Part shown: one piece after another, positions 16,866 to 24,846 of the stretch
Numbering within the stretch: the stretch's first letter is position 1
Layout: every line of letters starts with the position of its first letter
NCBI GenBank assembly: GCA_943359455.1
Contig: CALRHL010000007.1
Span: forward strand, 1-42,641
Length of the DNA: 42,641 nt
Direction of reading: 5' to 3'
DNA from: Candidatus Uhrbacteria bacterium RIFOXYB12_FULL_58_10
GTDB lineage: Bacteria; Patescibacteriota; Patescibacteriia; UBA9934; GWF2-40-263
The notes under the pieces: model-generated
The model's database searches: none
What the model was told of the DNA's origin: nothing
Seen by the model: the letters and a program-made list of their open reading frames with translations, nothing else
Position numbers and translations under genes: made by a program

Positions 16866-18023
16866 ATGTCATCTACAGACACAGCAACCACCGCCGATCT
16901 CACAGAATTTCAACAACTCATGGAGGATGGAGAATATCTCAAAATTCCTAAAATTGGAGATGTTGTAAAAGGAGAGATCATTTCTGCAGATCGACGCGAA
17001 GTTCGTATTGATATTGAAGGGATGACAACCGGAGTGATTCGCGGACGCGAAATTTTTTCTGAATCTGCACAGTACGATGATTTGAACGTGGGAGATAAGG
17101 TAGAAGCAACGGTCATTGATCTTGAAAATGAAAATGGCGAGATGGAACTTTCGTTCCGCTTTGCTGGTCAAAAACGCGCATGGGAAGACTTACGTGAGTT
17201 GTTTACGACAGGAAAAATTATTGATGTTAAAATTACCGAAGCAAACAAAGGTGGATTGATCGTTCGTGTGAATCATGTCACGGGTTTTCTTCCTGTCTCT
17301 CAACTTTCACCAGATCATTACCCACGCGTCACCGGTGGCGATAAGAATAAAATTTTTGAGAAGTTAAAGTCGTATGTTGGCGCGACATTCCCCGTAAAAG
17401 TGATTGATGTAAATGAGCAGGACGAAAAGCTCATCGTCTCTGAAAAATCTGTTTGGGAAGATCGCCAGAAGAGTGTCATTGCTCAGTACCGCGTTGGCTC
17501 ATCGGTCGAGGGAGAAATCACCGCGCTTGCCGACTTCGGCGCATTTGTTCGCTTTGGTGCGCTTGAAGGCCTTGTACATATTTCTGAAATCGCCTGGCAA
17601 CGAATTGATCATCCTCGCGATCTATTGAAGATCGGCCAGACTGTTTCTGCAGAAATCATCGGTATTGAAGGATCAAAAATATTTCTCTCCATGAAAAAAC
17701 TCGTTCGTGATCCATGGGCGGACATTGAAAAGCGTTACAAAGTTGGCGATGCGGTCGAAGGAACCGTGCTCAAAGTAAATCCATTCGGCTTTTTCGTGGA
17801 ACTCGATCCAGAAATCCACGGCCTTGCGCACGTTTCTGAAATCATAGACAAGCCAGGAGTCGATGTAAATACGATTGCAAAATCTGGCGATAAACTCACA
17901 TTCAAAATTATCTCTATAGAACCAAATGAACATCGGTTGGGGTTGTCGTTGAAAGCGCTGAAGGAAACTTCTGATGCGGAGGAAATTCCAACTCCTGAAG
18001 AAATTAAGGAAATTGCTGAGTAA
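16866..18023 (+). CDS. rpsA: 30S ribosomal protein S1 (four S1 domains)
   Basis: 386 residues from ATG 16866 (MSSTDTATTADL); the upstream in-frame TTG at 16839 has no better signal. Four OB-fold S1 domains are visible, beginning near IGDVVKGEIISADRREVRID (~28), RELFTTGKIIDVKITEANKG (~108), VGSSVEGEITALADFGAFVRF (~200) and VGDAVEGTVLKVNPFGFFVEL (~287); domains 3 and 4 match best, with GLVHISEIAW and GLAHVSEI. It binds mRNA on the small subunit. Six-domain S1 is usual in Proteobacteria; a four-domain form is usual in many other phyla. The acidic tail (EEIPTPEEIKEIAE) follows. ftsH starts 7 nt later. Confidence 0.9.
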   Translation: MSSTDTATTADLTEFQQLMEDGEYLKIPKIGDVVKGEIISADRREVRIDIEGMTTGVIRGREIFSESAQYDDLNVGDKVEATVIDLENENGEMELSFRFAGQKRAWEDLRELFTTGKIIDVKITEANKGGLIVRVNHVTGFLPVSQLSPDHYPRVTGGDKNKIFEKLKSYVGATFPVKVIDVNEQDEKLIVSEKSVWEDRQKSVIAQYRVGSSVEGEITALADFGAFVRFGALEGLVHISEIAWQRIDHPRDLLKIGQTVSAEIIGIEGSKIFLSMKKLVRDPWADIEKRYKVGDAVEGTVLKVNPFGFFVELDPEIHGLAHVSEIIDKPGVDVNTIAKSGDKLTFKIISIEPNEHRLGLSLKALKETSDAEEIPTPEEIKEIAE

Positions 18024-18029
18024 TTCCTT

Positions 18030-19835
18030 ATGAAGCCACTCTCAAAAAACATCATAATCGGAATCCTTGCCATCATTGTTGTTGGGGCATTGTTTTCTCA
18101 ACAGTCAGTCAAAACAGCAAAGACAGAAGAAATTTCTGTTGGCCAGCTTGTTGATCGACTTGAAAAAGGGACGGTTAAATCACTTTCCGTTGAGGGAAAT
18201 GAGATTACGGCGGAAATGCAAGATGGCGTGAAGGCAAAAACATCCACGCAAGGATCTGGAACCGTCGAGGAACTTCTTACAAGTTACGGAGTAACACCTG
18301 ACCAGCTGAAAGCGGCAAATATTTCCGTTGCGGATCGTTCGTTCAAGAGTTACATGATCGGTTATATCATCCCTTCTCTTCTCCCGATAATTCTTTTGCT
18401 CGTGCTGTTCCTGTTCATGTTGCGCCAAATGCAAGGAGCAAACAAAAGTGCGATGTCATTTGGAGAATCACGTGTGAAAGAATTTAATAAAGAAAACAAA
18501 AAGGTAAACTTCACGAACGTCGCGGGTGCAACAGAAGCCAAGGAAGAGCTTTCGGAAATCGTAGAGTTTCTAAAAAATCCAAAAAAGTTTGCTGATCTTG
18601 GAGCAAAAATTCCAAAAGGTGTTTTGCTCATGGGTCCTCCAGGAACAGGTAAAACTCTTTTGGCTCGCGCGGTTGCTGGAGAAGCTGAAGTTCCTTTCTT
18701 CTATATTTCAGGTTCCGAATTCGTTGAAATGTTCGTCGGTGTTGGAGCTTCACGTGTTCGTGATCTGTTTTCGAAAGCAAAAAAAAGCGCACCGTGTATT
18801 ATCTTTATTGATGAAATCGATGCGGTCGGTCGCCAGCGCGGTTCTGGTCTTGGTGGATCACACGACGAACGCGAGCAAACCCTTAACCAGATCCTCACCG
18901 AGATGGATGGATTTGAACCAAACCTTGGAGTGATCGTTATTGCGGCGACAAACCGTCCAGACGTTCTCGATCCTGCCCTCCTTCGTCCAGGTCGTTTCGA
19001 CCGTCGCGTCACCCTCGATCTTCCAGACATCAACGAACGTGAAGCGATTCTCAAAGTGCATGCAATTGGCAAACCCCTTACCGAGGATGTCGACCTGCGT
19101 CGTGTCGCACAAAGAACTGTTGGATTTTCTGGAGCAGACCTCATGAACTTATTAAACGAAGCGGCAATTCGCGCAGGACGCATTAACGCAAAAGTCGTCA
19201 CAGGGGAAGATGTTCTCATCTCGATTGAAAAAGTACTGCTCGGACCAGAACGAAAAAGCTACGTCATGAACGCGGAGGAGAAAAAAATTACGGCCTATCA
19301 TGAAGCGGGACATGCACTCGTTGCAAAAATGCTTCCAGACGCTGATCCGGTTCACAAAGTTTCGATTATCAGTCGTGGGACCGCAGGAGGATACACGATG
19401 AAACTCCCAAGTGAAGACCGTCGCTTGCATCGCCGCAAACAGTTCCTTGCAGACCTTGCGATGTCGCTTGGTGGATACGTCGCCGAATCAGAAACGTTTG
19501 GAGATATTACAACGGGTGCCAGTAGCGATCTCAAACATTGCAATCAACTCGCACGACAGCTCGTCGTCCGTTACGGAATGAGCGAACTTGGGCCTCGCAC
19601 ATTTGGTGAACGAGAAGAAATGATCTTCCTTGGAAAGGAATTGCACGAGACACGCAACTATTCTGAAAAGACGGCGCAAGACATCGACGAACAGGTCACC
19701 AAGCTTGTACATGGCGCAATGGAAGTCGCTCGTGGTATCATTCAGAAAGAAAAGAAATACCTCGACGCGATTGCAAACATCTTGCTCGAAAAAGAAACGA
19801 TTGAGAAAGATGCCTTTGAAGCGATCTTTGCGTAA
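18030..19835 (+). CDS. ftsH: ATP-dependent zinc metalloprotease FtsH
   Basis: 601 residues, normal length. Membrane-anchored AAA+ protease that degrades membrane and regulatory proteins as a hexamer. Order: TM1 ([15 protein letters not shown], ~8-22), short extracytoplasmic domain, TM2 ([20 protein letters not shown], ~110-130), Walker A GPPGTGKT (201-208), pore motif [11 protein letters not shown], Walker [12 protein letters not shown], the second region of homology with RPGRFDR, zinc site HEAGH (~424) and the third ligand Asp in [12 protein letters not shown] (~500). The C-terminal tail is shorter than in E. coli. Follows rpsA by 7 nt and precedes a membrane protein by 20 nt, so probably one operon. 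Confidence 0.96.
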   Translation: MKPLSKNIIIGILAIIVVGALFSQQSVKTAKTEEISVGQLVDRLEKGTVKSLSVEGNEITAEMQDGVKAKTSTQGSGTVEELLTSYGVTPDQLKAANISVADRSFKSYMIGYIIPSLLPIILLLVLFLFMLRQMQGANKSAMSFGESRVKEFNKENKKVNFTNVAGATEAKEELSEIVEFLKNPKKFADLGAKIPKGVLLMGPPGTGKTLLARAVAGEAEVPFFYISGSEFVEMFVGVGASRVRDLFSKAKKSAPCIIFIDEIDAVGRQRGSGLGGSHDEREQTLNQILTEMDGFEPNLGVIVIAATNRPDVLDPALLRPGRFDRRVTLDLPDINEREAILKVHAIGKPLTEDVDLRRVAQRTVGFSGADLMNLLNEAAIRAGRINAKVVTGEDVLISIEKVLLGPERKSYVMNAEEKKITAYHEAGHALVAKMLPDADPVHKVSIISRGTAGGYTMKLPSEDRRLHRRKQFLADLAMSLGGYVAESETFGDITTGASSDLKHCNQLARQLVVRYGMSELGPRTFGEREEMIFLGKELHETRNYSEKTAQDIDEQVTKLVHGAMEVARGIIQKEKKYLDAIANILLEKETIEKDAFEAIFA

Positions 19836-19854
19836 AGGTTCATAGAGGAGGACT

Positions 19855-20835
19855 ATGGCCAAAAAATTACCCACATCTGTTTATCGTACTTTGTTTGTTG
19901 ACGCGTGGCGTTTGACGATCGAGCGAAAGGCGTTGTGGGTTTTTGGTTTGTTCGCCGCGGTGTTATCAACAGGAGGAGTGTGCGAAATGGCGGCAAAAGG
20001 GTTTCGTAATCTTGTCGTGATTCGCGATGTGTATCTCGATATTTTACGCGGAACATTCACGGGCGCAGAAGTATTTGGCCAACTGGTGAAACACGTTACC
20101 GCATTCGATCCAAACCGTCTGACCGGAGCCGCAACGCTCGTCATCTTCATCGGTATCGTCATTATTATTGCATCCATTGTTTCTCAAGGAGCACTTATTG
20201 CAGGATGCGGACCCAAACCCATTTCTGACCGTAACGCCTATTTACACGGGAACCACACCTTTTGGCATCTGCTTCCACTTAACGTACTGCACAAATTCAT
20301 TCACGCTCTACTCACACTCATTGCCGCCGTTCCCCTTCTTCTGCTCATTCAAACAGGAGGAGCAACAGGAATCTTTGTGAGTCTCATCACATTCCTCATC
20401 ATTCTTCCACTCACGATTATCGTCGCAACGCTCTTTATTCTTGCTTCTATTCACTCTGTCCGAACAGGCGACCATACCTTCGATTCCATTCACCATGCCG
20501 TAAACCTCTTTCGGTCTCATGCGCTCGCCACCTTCGAAACAGGCGCCATTCTTTTCGCCGCTGTTCTCGCTGCCATTGTCGGGTTTCTCGCAACGATCAT
20601 GATTTTCTCTCTCCCATTCGCCGTTCTCGCCACCGTCGCCCTCGTGTCAAAAAGCGTTTTCTTCTTTACCGTCCTGAACATTCTCGGAGTCATCGCTCTT
20701 TTCTTTCTGCTGGCTGTCTTTGCAGGAGCCACCACAACGTTCCAATACGCCGTCTGGGTCCGTTTCTACGAACACGCGGTTGCACCAAGAAAAAAGATCA
20801 TCTCAAAATTGCATCGAATTTGGATTGGGAAATAA
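19855..20835 (+). CDS. Multi-pass integral membrane protein
   Basis: 326 residues, SD GAGGAGG 6 nt before ATG 19855. About six hydrophobic helices: near residues 25-40, 94-118, 145-165, 170-200, 218-250 and 260-290, with a short basic C-terminus (RKKIISKLHRIW). The arrangement, a cytosolic amphipathic start with WRLTIERKALWVFGLFAA then paired helices, resembles the uncharacterised membrane families often found near housekeeping operons; I cannot assign a name. Probably the third gene of the S1-ftsH operon, and ended by a GC-rich terminator. Confidence 0.7.
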   Translation: MAKKLPTSVYRTLFVDAWRLTIERKALWVFGLFAAVLSTGGVCEMAAKGFRNLVVIRDVYLDILRGTFTGAEVFGQLVKHVTAFDPNRLTGAATLVIFIGIVIIIASIVSQGALIAGCGPKPISDRNAYLHGNHTFWHLLPLNVLHKFIHALLTLIAAVPLLLLIQTGGATGIFVSLITFLIILPLTIIVATLFILASIHSVRTGDHTFDSIHHAVNLFRSHALATFETGAILFAAVLAAIVGFLATIMIFSLPFAVLATVALVSKSVFFFTVLNILGVIALFFLLAVFAGATTTFQYAVWVRFYEHAVAPRKKIISKLHRIWIGK

Positions 20836-20843
20836 AAACAGTT

Positions 20844-20890
20844 GGCCAGAAGGCTTTAGGCTTTAGGCACGGAGGAAAAACCTTCTGGCC
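20844..20890 (+). terminator. Terminator between the membrane protein and the PilB-like gene
   Basis: GGCCAGAAGG (20844-20853) and CCTTCTGGCC (20881-20890), perfect 10-bp stem; the loop repeats CTTTAGG twice and TTCTGGCC recurs just after. Confidence 0.6.
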
Positions 20891-20926
20891 TTCTGGCCTA
20901 TTGCCTCCTGGCCTTTTCCGTTCCTG

Positions 20927-20935
20927 TGCTATAAT
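20927..20935 (+). promoter_or_regulatory. Extended -10 promoter of the PilB-like gene
   Basis: TGCTATAAT is a perfect TGnTATAAT. Only 9 nt separate it from the ATG, so the mRNA would start at or within a few bases of the start codon (leaderless). Confidence 0.65.
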
Positions 20936-20944
20936 GCAGATGAT

Positions 20945-22681
20945 ATGTCCAAACTCACCCAATCGATCGAAGATCTGATTGCCTCGTCTGGCGGAAAAAC
21001 CGTCAGTAGTGGAAAGACGGGTCCAGAATCTTCTGTACAAGAAAAATTTGATGAAAAAATGAAAGAGGTTCGCTTGCGTGAGTCCGAAGATGAAACAAAG
21101 CGTAAAGCAACGTCTGCGGGGAGACAATACGTGAATCTCAAAGGATTCCCAATTAGTCCGGAGGCGCTCATGCAAGTTCCTCAGGAGCAAGCTGAGACAC
21201 TTAAAGCGGTCTGTTTTTTGAGCACAGGATCCGATTTTCGTATTGCAGCTGTGAATCCTGATGATGAAAAAATCAAGGAGCTTATTTTTCAAATTGCTGA
21301 GCGTACACAAGCGGCAGGTGGAGTGTATCAAATTTCTGAGGAGTCTTTGCGTGTCGGCATCAAAATGTATGAAACACTCCCGAAGTTTAAAATTGTCATG
21401 AAGGGGGTCCGTGTTAGCGACGAAGAGCTCGAACGATTTCAAAAAGAGCTGAAGTCTTATGCGGATATTCAAAAAGTATTGAGTAGAGCGTCCGTGTCTG
21501 ACATTATGACAATCGTCATGGCCGCAGCGATTGAGTTCGGAACGTCCGACATTCACATCGAAGCAGAAGAAAAGCGTGTGGTCATCAGCTTCCGCATCGA
21601 CGGTGTCCTCCAAGATGTTGGCGAACTTCCACATGAGTTCTGGAAAAAAATTATTGCACGCATCAAACTTATTTCTGGTTTGAAAATCAACGTAACCGAA
21701 CGCCCACAAGACGGTCGTCTTACTATCTTTCTCAAATCTGGTGACACAGACGTTCGTGTTTCAACGATTCCAACGGCTTGGGGTGAATCCGTTGTTATGC
21801 GTCTTCTGCGTCCAAGTTCCATCGCGGTTGAATTCTCTCAGCTCGGTTTCCGTCCACTCGTTGAAAAAAAACTCATTCATGAAGTCGACAAACCACACGG
21901 CATGATTATCACGACCGGTCCAACAGGATCTGGGAAAACAACAACGCTCTACGCGGTTCTGCGTAAACTCAACACGCCTGATGAAAAAATCATCACCCTT
22001 GAAGATCCTGTTGAATACAAACTTGCGGGAATCAACCAGTCCCAAATCGATCACACAAAAAATTACACATTCGCAAGTGGATTGCGTTCTATTTTGCGCC
22101 AAGATCCTGATGTCGTAATGGTCGGTGAAATCCGCGACCTTGAGACAGCCGAGACAGCAATCAATGCAGCGCTCACTGGACACTTGATGCTTTCAACACT
22201 CCACACCAACGATGCTGCCGGAGCTTTGCCACGTTTTATCGCGATGGGCGTAAAACCATTTTTGCTTTCCCCTGCTCTCAACTGTGTCATTGGACAACGT
22301 CTCACACGAAAAATTCACCCTGCGTGTAAGGAAGAAACAAAACTTGATCCTGAAACGTATGAACGGGTGAAAAAGATTTTACTGGATATTCCAAAAGAAT
22401 CAGGAGAAATTATTGCAGAAGAAAGTCAGTGGAAATTCTACAAAGGAAAAGGGTGCGAAGTGTGCAATAACACCGGCTATAAAGGCCGTGTCGGAATCTA
22501 TGAAGTCCTCATCATGACCGACATCATCCGTGCTGCCCTGTCAGAAAAAATCGACGAGTACCAAGTCCGCGTGTTGGCGAAGCAACAAGGAATGTGTACG
22601 ATGCAACAGGATGGAATGCTAAAAGTACTAGATGGACTCACGACCGCTGATGAGGTATTAAGAACCGCAGGAGAAGGATAA
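20945..22681 (+). CDS. pilB: Type II/IV secretion-type ATPase (GspE/PilB)
   Basis: 578 residues, typical of PilB/GspE, the cytosolic hexameric ATPase that powers type IV pilus extension or type II secretion. A MshEN-like N-terminal half is followed by SDIHIEAEEKRVVISFRIDG, Walker A GPTGSGKTTT (~326-335), the Asp box TLEDPVEY, Walker B VVMVGEIRD, the His box STLHTND, and GCEVCNNTGYKGRVGIYEVL. The usual zinc-binding CxxC pairs are incomplete: the first site reads HPACKEE. No SD and a leaderless-looking promoter. A TrmB-type regulator follows 4 nt later. No other pilus genes are in the window. Confidence 0.92.
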   Translation: MSKLTQSIEDLIASSGGKTVSSGKTGPESSVQEKFDEKMKEVRLRESEDETKRKATSAGRQYVNLKGFPISPEALMQVPQEQAETLKAVCFLSTGSDFRIAAVNPDDEKIKELIFQIAERTQAAGGVYQISEESLRVGIKMYETLPKFKIVMKGVRVSDEELERFQKELKSYADIQKVLSRASVSDIMTIVMAAAIEFGTSDIHIEAEEKRVVISFRIDGVLQDVGELPHEFWKKIIARIKLISGLKINVTERPQDGRLTIFLKSGDTDVRVSTIPTAWGESVVMRLLRPSSIAVEFSQLGFRPLVEKKLIHEVDKPHGMIITTGPTGSGKTTTLYAVLRKLNTPDEKIITLEDPVEYKLAGINQSQIDHTKNYTFASGLRSILRQDPDVVMVGEIRDLETAETAINAALTGHLMLSTLHTNDAAGALPRFIAMGVKPFLLSPALNCVIGQRLTRKIHPACKEETKLDPETYERVKKILLDIPKESGEIIAEESQWKFYKGKGCEVCNNTGYKGRVGIYEVLIMTDIIRAALSEKIDEYQVRVLAKQQGMCTMQQDGMLKVLDGLTTADEVLRTAGEG

Positions 22682-22685
22682 AAAT

Positions 22686-23429
22686 ATGGCAAAAGATATT
22701 CAAAAATTACTTGCAAATGTCGGTTTGCTTCCGAGTGAATCGAAAGTGTATTTGTCTACTCTTGAACTCGGTCCTGCAACTGTTCAACACATTGCCCAGA
22801 AAGCAAAAATATCACGTACAGCTGCTTACGAAGCAATTGAAATGTTACAAAAACGTGGGCTCATGTCTTCATCTTTGTCTGGAAAGAAACATTTGTTTGC
22901 TTCTGAGGATCCATCACGGATCGTTTCCTATTTGAAGGAGGAGCAACAAAAATTTTCTTCCACTCTTTCTGATATTGAAGGAATGGTCGGAACACTCCAA
23001 CTCATGACGGGAGGAATCAAGCCTGTGGTAAAAGTGTATGATGGAGAAGAAGCTCTTCCTGCGTATTTTGATCAATTGTCAAAAGCAAACCCTGACACCA
23101 TGTTTGAAATTTCCAATCTCGATGATGTCTATAAACACTTAACCTCAGACACCATTCAAAAATCTCGCAAATCTGTTTCATGGAAAAGTATTAAAACACT
23201 ACGTCTCTTGCATCGTGGAGAAATTCGCAATCGTCGAGACGATGTAGAGTATTGCAAACTCGATGAAACGTTTGGTGAGTTTCACGGCGACATTTCTATC
23301 TACGGAGATTTTGTTTCACTCATGACGTTTATTGGACACCCCGTGGTTGTCGTATTAGAAAGTAAATCTGTTGCAGATACCATGCGAACACTCTTTATGG
23401 CTGCATGGGCGTCTTCTTGCCATTCATAA
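22686..23429 (+). CDS. TrmB-family transcriptional regulator
   Basis: 247 residues with a winged helix-turn-helix at the N-terminus: LPSESKVYLSTLELGPATVQ, IAQKAKISRTAAYEAIEMLQ, KRGLM, KHLFASEDPSRIVSYLKEE, the layout of TrmB/sugar-specific regulators, followed by a coiled linker and an effector-like C-terminal domain (YDGEEALPAYFDQL, HGDISIYGDFVSLM, GHPVVVVLESKSVADTMRTL). Such proteins are frequent in archaea and in CPR bacteria. Start ATG 22686 with GGAGAAGGA upstream, overlapping the end of the PilB gene, so co-transcribed with it. Target unknown. Confidence 0.8.
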   Translation: MAKDIQKLLANVGLLPSESKVYLSTLELGPATVQHIAQKAKISRTAAYEAIEMLQKRGLMSSSLSGKKHLFASEDPSRIVSYLKEEQQKFSSTLSDIEGMVGTLQLMTGGIKPVVKVYDGEEALPAYFDQLSKANPDTMFEISNLDDVYKHLTSDTIQKSRKSVSWKSIKTLRLLHRGEIRNRRDDVEYCKLDETFGEFHGDISIYGDFVSLMTFIGHPVVVVLESKSVADTMRTLFMAAWASSCHS

Positions 23430-23449
23430 TATTAAAAAAATTTTGAATT

Positions 23450-23478
23450 CAAAACAACGGCTTATCGCCGTTGTTTTG
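23450..23478 (-). terminator. Bidirectional terminator between TrmB gene and the minus-strand RNA
   Basis: CAAAACAACGGC and GCCGTTGTTTTG, perfect 12-bp stem, 5-nt loop. On the minus strand it is followed by a T7 run (TTCAAAATTTTTTT). Confidence 0.85.
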
Positions 23479-23560
23479 CTTACTCTAAGGACGTCAGTGA
23501 CATCCGTACAATAGGATGTTGATCGCCGCAGAACGCGTACCGATCAACAGAGCCCGACTG

Positions 23561-23569
23561 TTACCACAT
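23561..23569 (-). CDS. Minigene 2 (Met-Trp-stop)
   Basis: ATG TGG TAA on the minus strand, preceded by GGAGG with a 5-nt spacer (TGCGC). CCAC and GTGG flank it and could form a small stem enclosing the SD and start. Confidence 0.4.
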   Translation of the reverse strand: MW

Positions 23570-23775
23570 GCGCACCTCCGTGGAAGACAGTTTGATCCTG
23601 ACAAGTCTCCTGAGACATGTCGCTCAAGTGACGACCAATCGCCATGTAGAACACTGCTACCGGCCGTCATACTCTCATTCATCTTTGTGATTGTGAGTTC
23701 TTGTTTTGGATCTTACTGTTCAGCCACGGATTCGTGGGTGCTTGCTGAACGGTCGGGGATCTCCTTGGGTTTTGA

Positions 23776-23784
23776 CTAGAACAT
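23776..23784 (-). CDS. Minigene 1 (Met-Phe-stop)
   Basis: ATG TTC TAG on the minus strand, preceded by GGAGG with a 5-nt spacer (TGCCC). The SD sits in a hairpin loop. Two-codon ORF; its translation is inferred from the perfect SD only. Confidence 0.4.
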   Translation of the reverse strand: MF

Positions 23785-23860
23785 GGGCACCTCCGTACCC
23801 TTCATTGTGATCGCAAACCGCGTTGCTAAACGAAATGCCAAGCCTCACGATTGCAAAAAT

Positions 23861-23889
23861 AGTCTACCATAAAACTGGTAACTTGTCAA
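23861..23889 (-). promoter_or_regulatory. Near-consensus promoter of the minus-strand RNA
   Basis: On the minus strand TTGACA (23884-23889), 17-bp spacer, TAGACT (23861-23866). Predicted start near 23854. Confidence 0.8.
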
Positions 23890-23993
23890 TCCTGATGGAT
23901 AGAACTCATTCATTTTAACCTTTTACATTTTACTTTTTACTTCTACTTTTTCTCTAAACTCAGCCAAATATATATACTTTGTACACCAACCCA
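23890..23993. other. AT-rich spacer between divergent promoters
   Basis: About 100 bp of T-rich low-complexity sequence (repeated TTTTAC words, then ATATATAT) with no ORF. It separates the two outward-facing promoters and may carry upstream elements or regulator sites. Confidence 0.5.
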
Positions 23994-24022
23994 TTGACAA
24001 ACTTTTAAAGCTGTGCTACCAT
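23994..24022 (+). promoter_or_regulatory. Near-consensus promoter of the plus-strand RNA region
   Basis: TTGACA (23994-23999), 17-bp spacer, TACCAT (24017-24022). Predicted start near 24029. Confidence 0.8.
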
Positions 24023-24028
24023 GCTGTT

Positions 24029-24152
24029 ACGAAGATGAGTTCAGTGATCGGTTAACACCAGAGCTGATCAAGATCGAGAGGAGAGATTCAGAGACACGAA
24101 AATTAAAACCTGGGGCAAGCGAAACAGAAATGTTTACGCCCCGGGTTTTTTT
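24029..24152 (+). ncRNA. Candidate short RNA or attenuated leader (~124 nt)
   Basis: Starts at the promoter above and ends at a terminator hairpin: AACCTGGGGC (24107-24116) with GCCCCGGGTT (24138-24147), one mismatch, inner pairs AAAC/GTTT, then T-run to 24152. It includes a 6-codon ORF (MSSVIG, from 24034) and a purine-rich GAGAGGAGAG. Either a free-standing small RNA or a leader whose terminator controls read-through into the structured region downstream. Confidence 0.55.
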
Positions 24153-24711
24153 GTCGGCTCAGAAAAATGATCGCGATTTAGCATCCCCCAGGTGCGATGT
24201 CGTGATCAGTTTCCTGGGTCGACCAAAGGCCCGGATAACGTGGGGTGCTTGCAGGCGCCTTACGAGAAAGCACTAGGGTAGAAAGCTACTGGAGGTTCGC
24301 TCCCAGACAGTCAACAAAGCGGCGCTTTATGGAGTCACCGCCTACGATTGTCGAAATGCGAAAGGACTTCATGCTGTCCCACCACCCCATCAATGTGTGG
24401 CCACACAAAGACGGGAAAGCGGTGAGTGATGGATGAAGTTCTAAGGAGACGATAGGACGCCCCGTAGAGCGTTCCGACAATATCCACTGCAACAAACCTG
24501 TGGAACAGGTAGTGCGAGACCCACGTGGAGATGAGTAACCCCATCCTTCCGCCAAGTCCTGTTGCAAAACAGCAGGGTTCCGCCCTCTACAGCGGAAGAG
24601 TGGACTGGGCTGGGTACGCACTCTAGCTTGAACCTACCACTCGCGGGTATCGGAGTCATCCGAACCGCACACGCCTCGAGGACGCAGTAGATGCATTCTG
24701 ATGCGTCCTCA
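24153..24711 (+). ncRNA. Stem-rich noncoding segment A upstream of the DIP1984-like gene
   Basis: About 560 nt with no credible ORF but many complementary arms: TGATCGCGA/TCGTGATCA (~24168-24206), CCCAGG/CCTGGG, GTGCTT/AAGCAC, CTGGAG/CTCCCAG, AAAGCGGCGCTTT, GTGTGGCCACAC, CCTGTGGAACAGG, TTCCGC/GCGGAA. It ends in the 46-nt block duplicated at 26444. I read it as a long structured 5' leader or a free RNA; no known class was recognised. Confidence 0.5.
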
Positions 24712-24720
24712 CCTCCCTCC
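24675..24720 (+). repeat. 46-nt bistable hairpin plus C-rich arm, copy A
   Basis: 44 of 46 bases match the copy at 26444-26489. GAGGACGCA pairs with TGCGTCCTC (9 bp), while the nearer GATGCA can pair with the same TGCGTC. The block ends ACCTCCCTCC, complementary to the downstream GGGAGG. Confidence 0.75.
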
Positions 24721-24756
24721 TGAATATGTTCCTAGAGAACATATTCAGGAGGGAGG
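24712..24756 (+). promoter_or_regulatory. 20-bp perfect hairpin sequestering an SD
   Basis: Arms 24712-24731 and 24737-24756 are perfectly complementary with a 5-nt loop; the 3' arm ends in AGGAGGGAGG, the SD for ATG 24766. Such a stem would block ribosome entry unless opened. Confidence 0.8.
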
Positions 24757-24765
24757 AACGTGGCA

Positions 24766-24846
24766 ATGTCGCCGATACGTTCTATCCAGGAGTTCCCATG
24801 CGTTCCATCTCCATTGCGAAGGCGTTGCGTACCCGCAAGCAGTTGA
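24766..24846 (+). CDS. Possible 26-residue leader peptide
   Basis: ATG 24766 lies 9 nt after the sequestered GGGAGG and opens 26 codons (MSPIRSIQEFPC..., ending ASS) that overlap the start of the next gene in another frame. The same 9-nt SD-to-ATG spacing and GCAATGTC start context occur at 26531. Expression is inferred from the SD only. Confidence 0.35.
   Translation: MSPIRSIQEFPCVPSPLRRRCVPASS

Larger units (their letters stand above)
23450..23854 (-). ncRNA. Candidate ~400-nt structured RNA with two SD-AUG-one-codon-stop minigenes
   Basis: Bounded by a near-consensus promoter (23861-23889) and a perfect terminator. No ORF of sensible length or composition on this strand. Local stems include GTTCAG/CTGAAC closing CCACG/CGTGG (~23719-23751), a GTCTC/GAGAC stem (~23604-23622), GTTGATCG/CGATCAAC (23517-23547) and ACATCC/GGATGT. 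Two minigenes: GGAGG (23790-23794), ATG TTC TAG (23784-23776), and GGAGG (23575-23579), ATG TGG TAA (23569-23561), both with TGCNC spacers. At the first, the SD lies in the loop of GGGTAC-GGAG-GTGCCC. It matches none of tmRNA, RNase P, SRP or 6S signatures that I could check. Function unknown; ribosome capture or peptidyl-tRNA release at minigenes is one inference. Confidence 0.6.

Noticed and set aside
24013-24276. 87-codon plus-strand ORF
   Set aside because: Starts inside the -10 region and runs through the terminator; composition is not protein-like and no SD is present.
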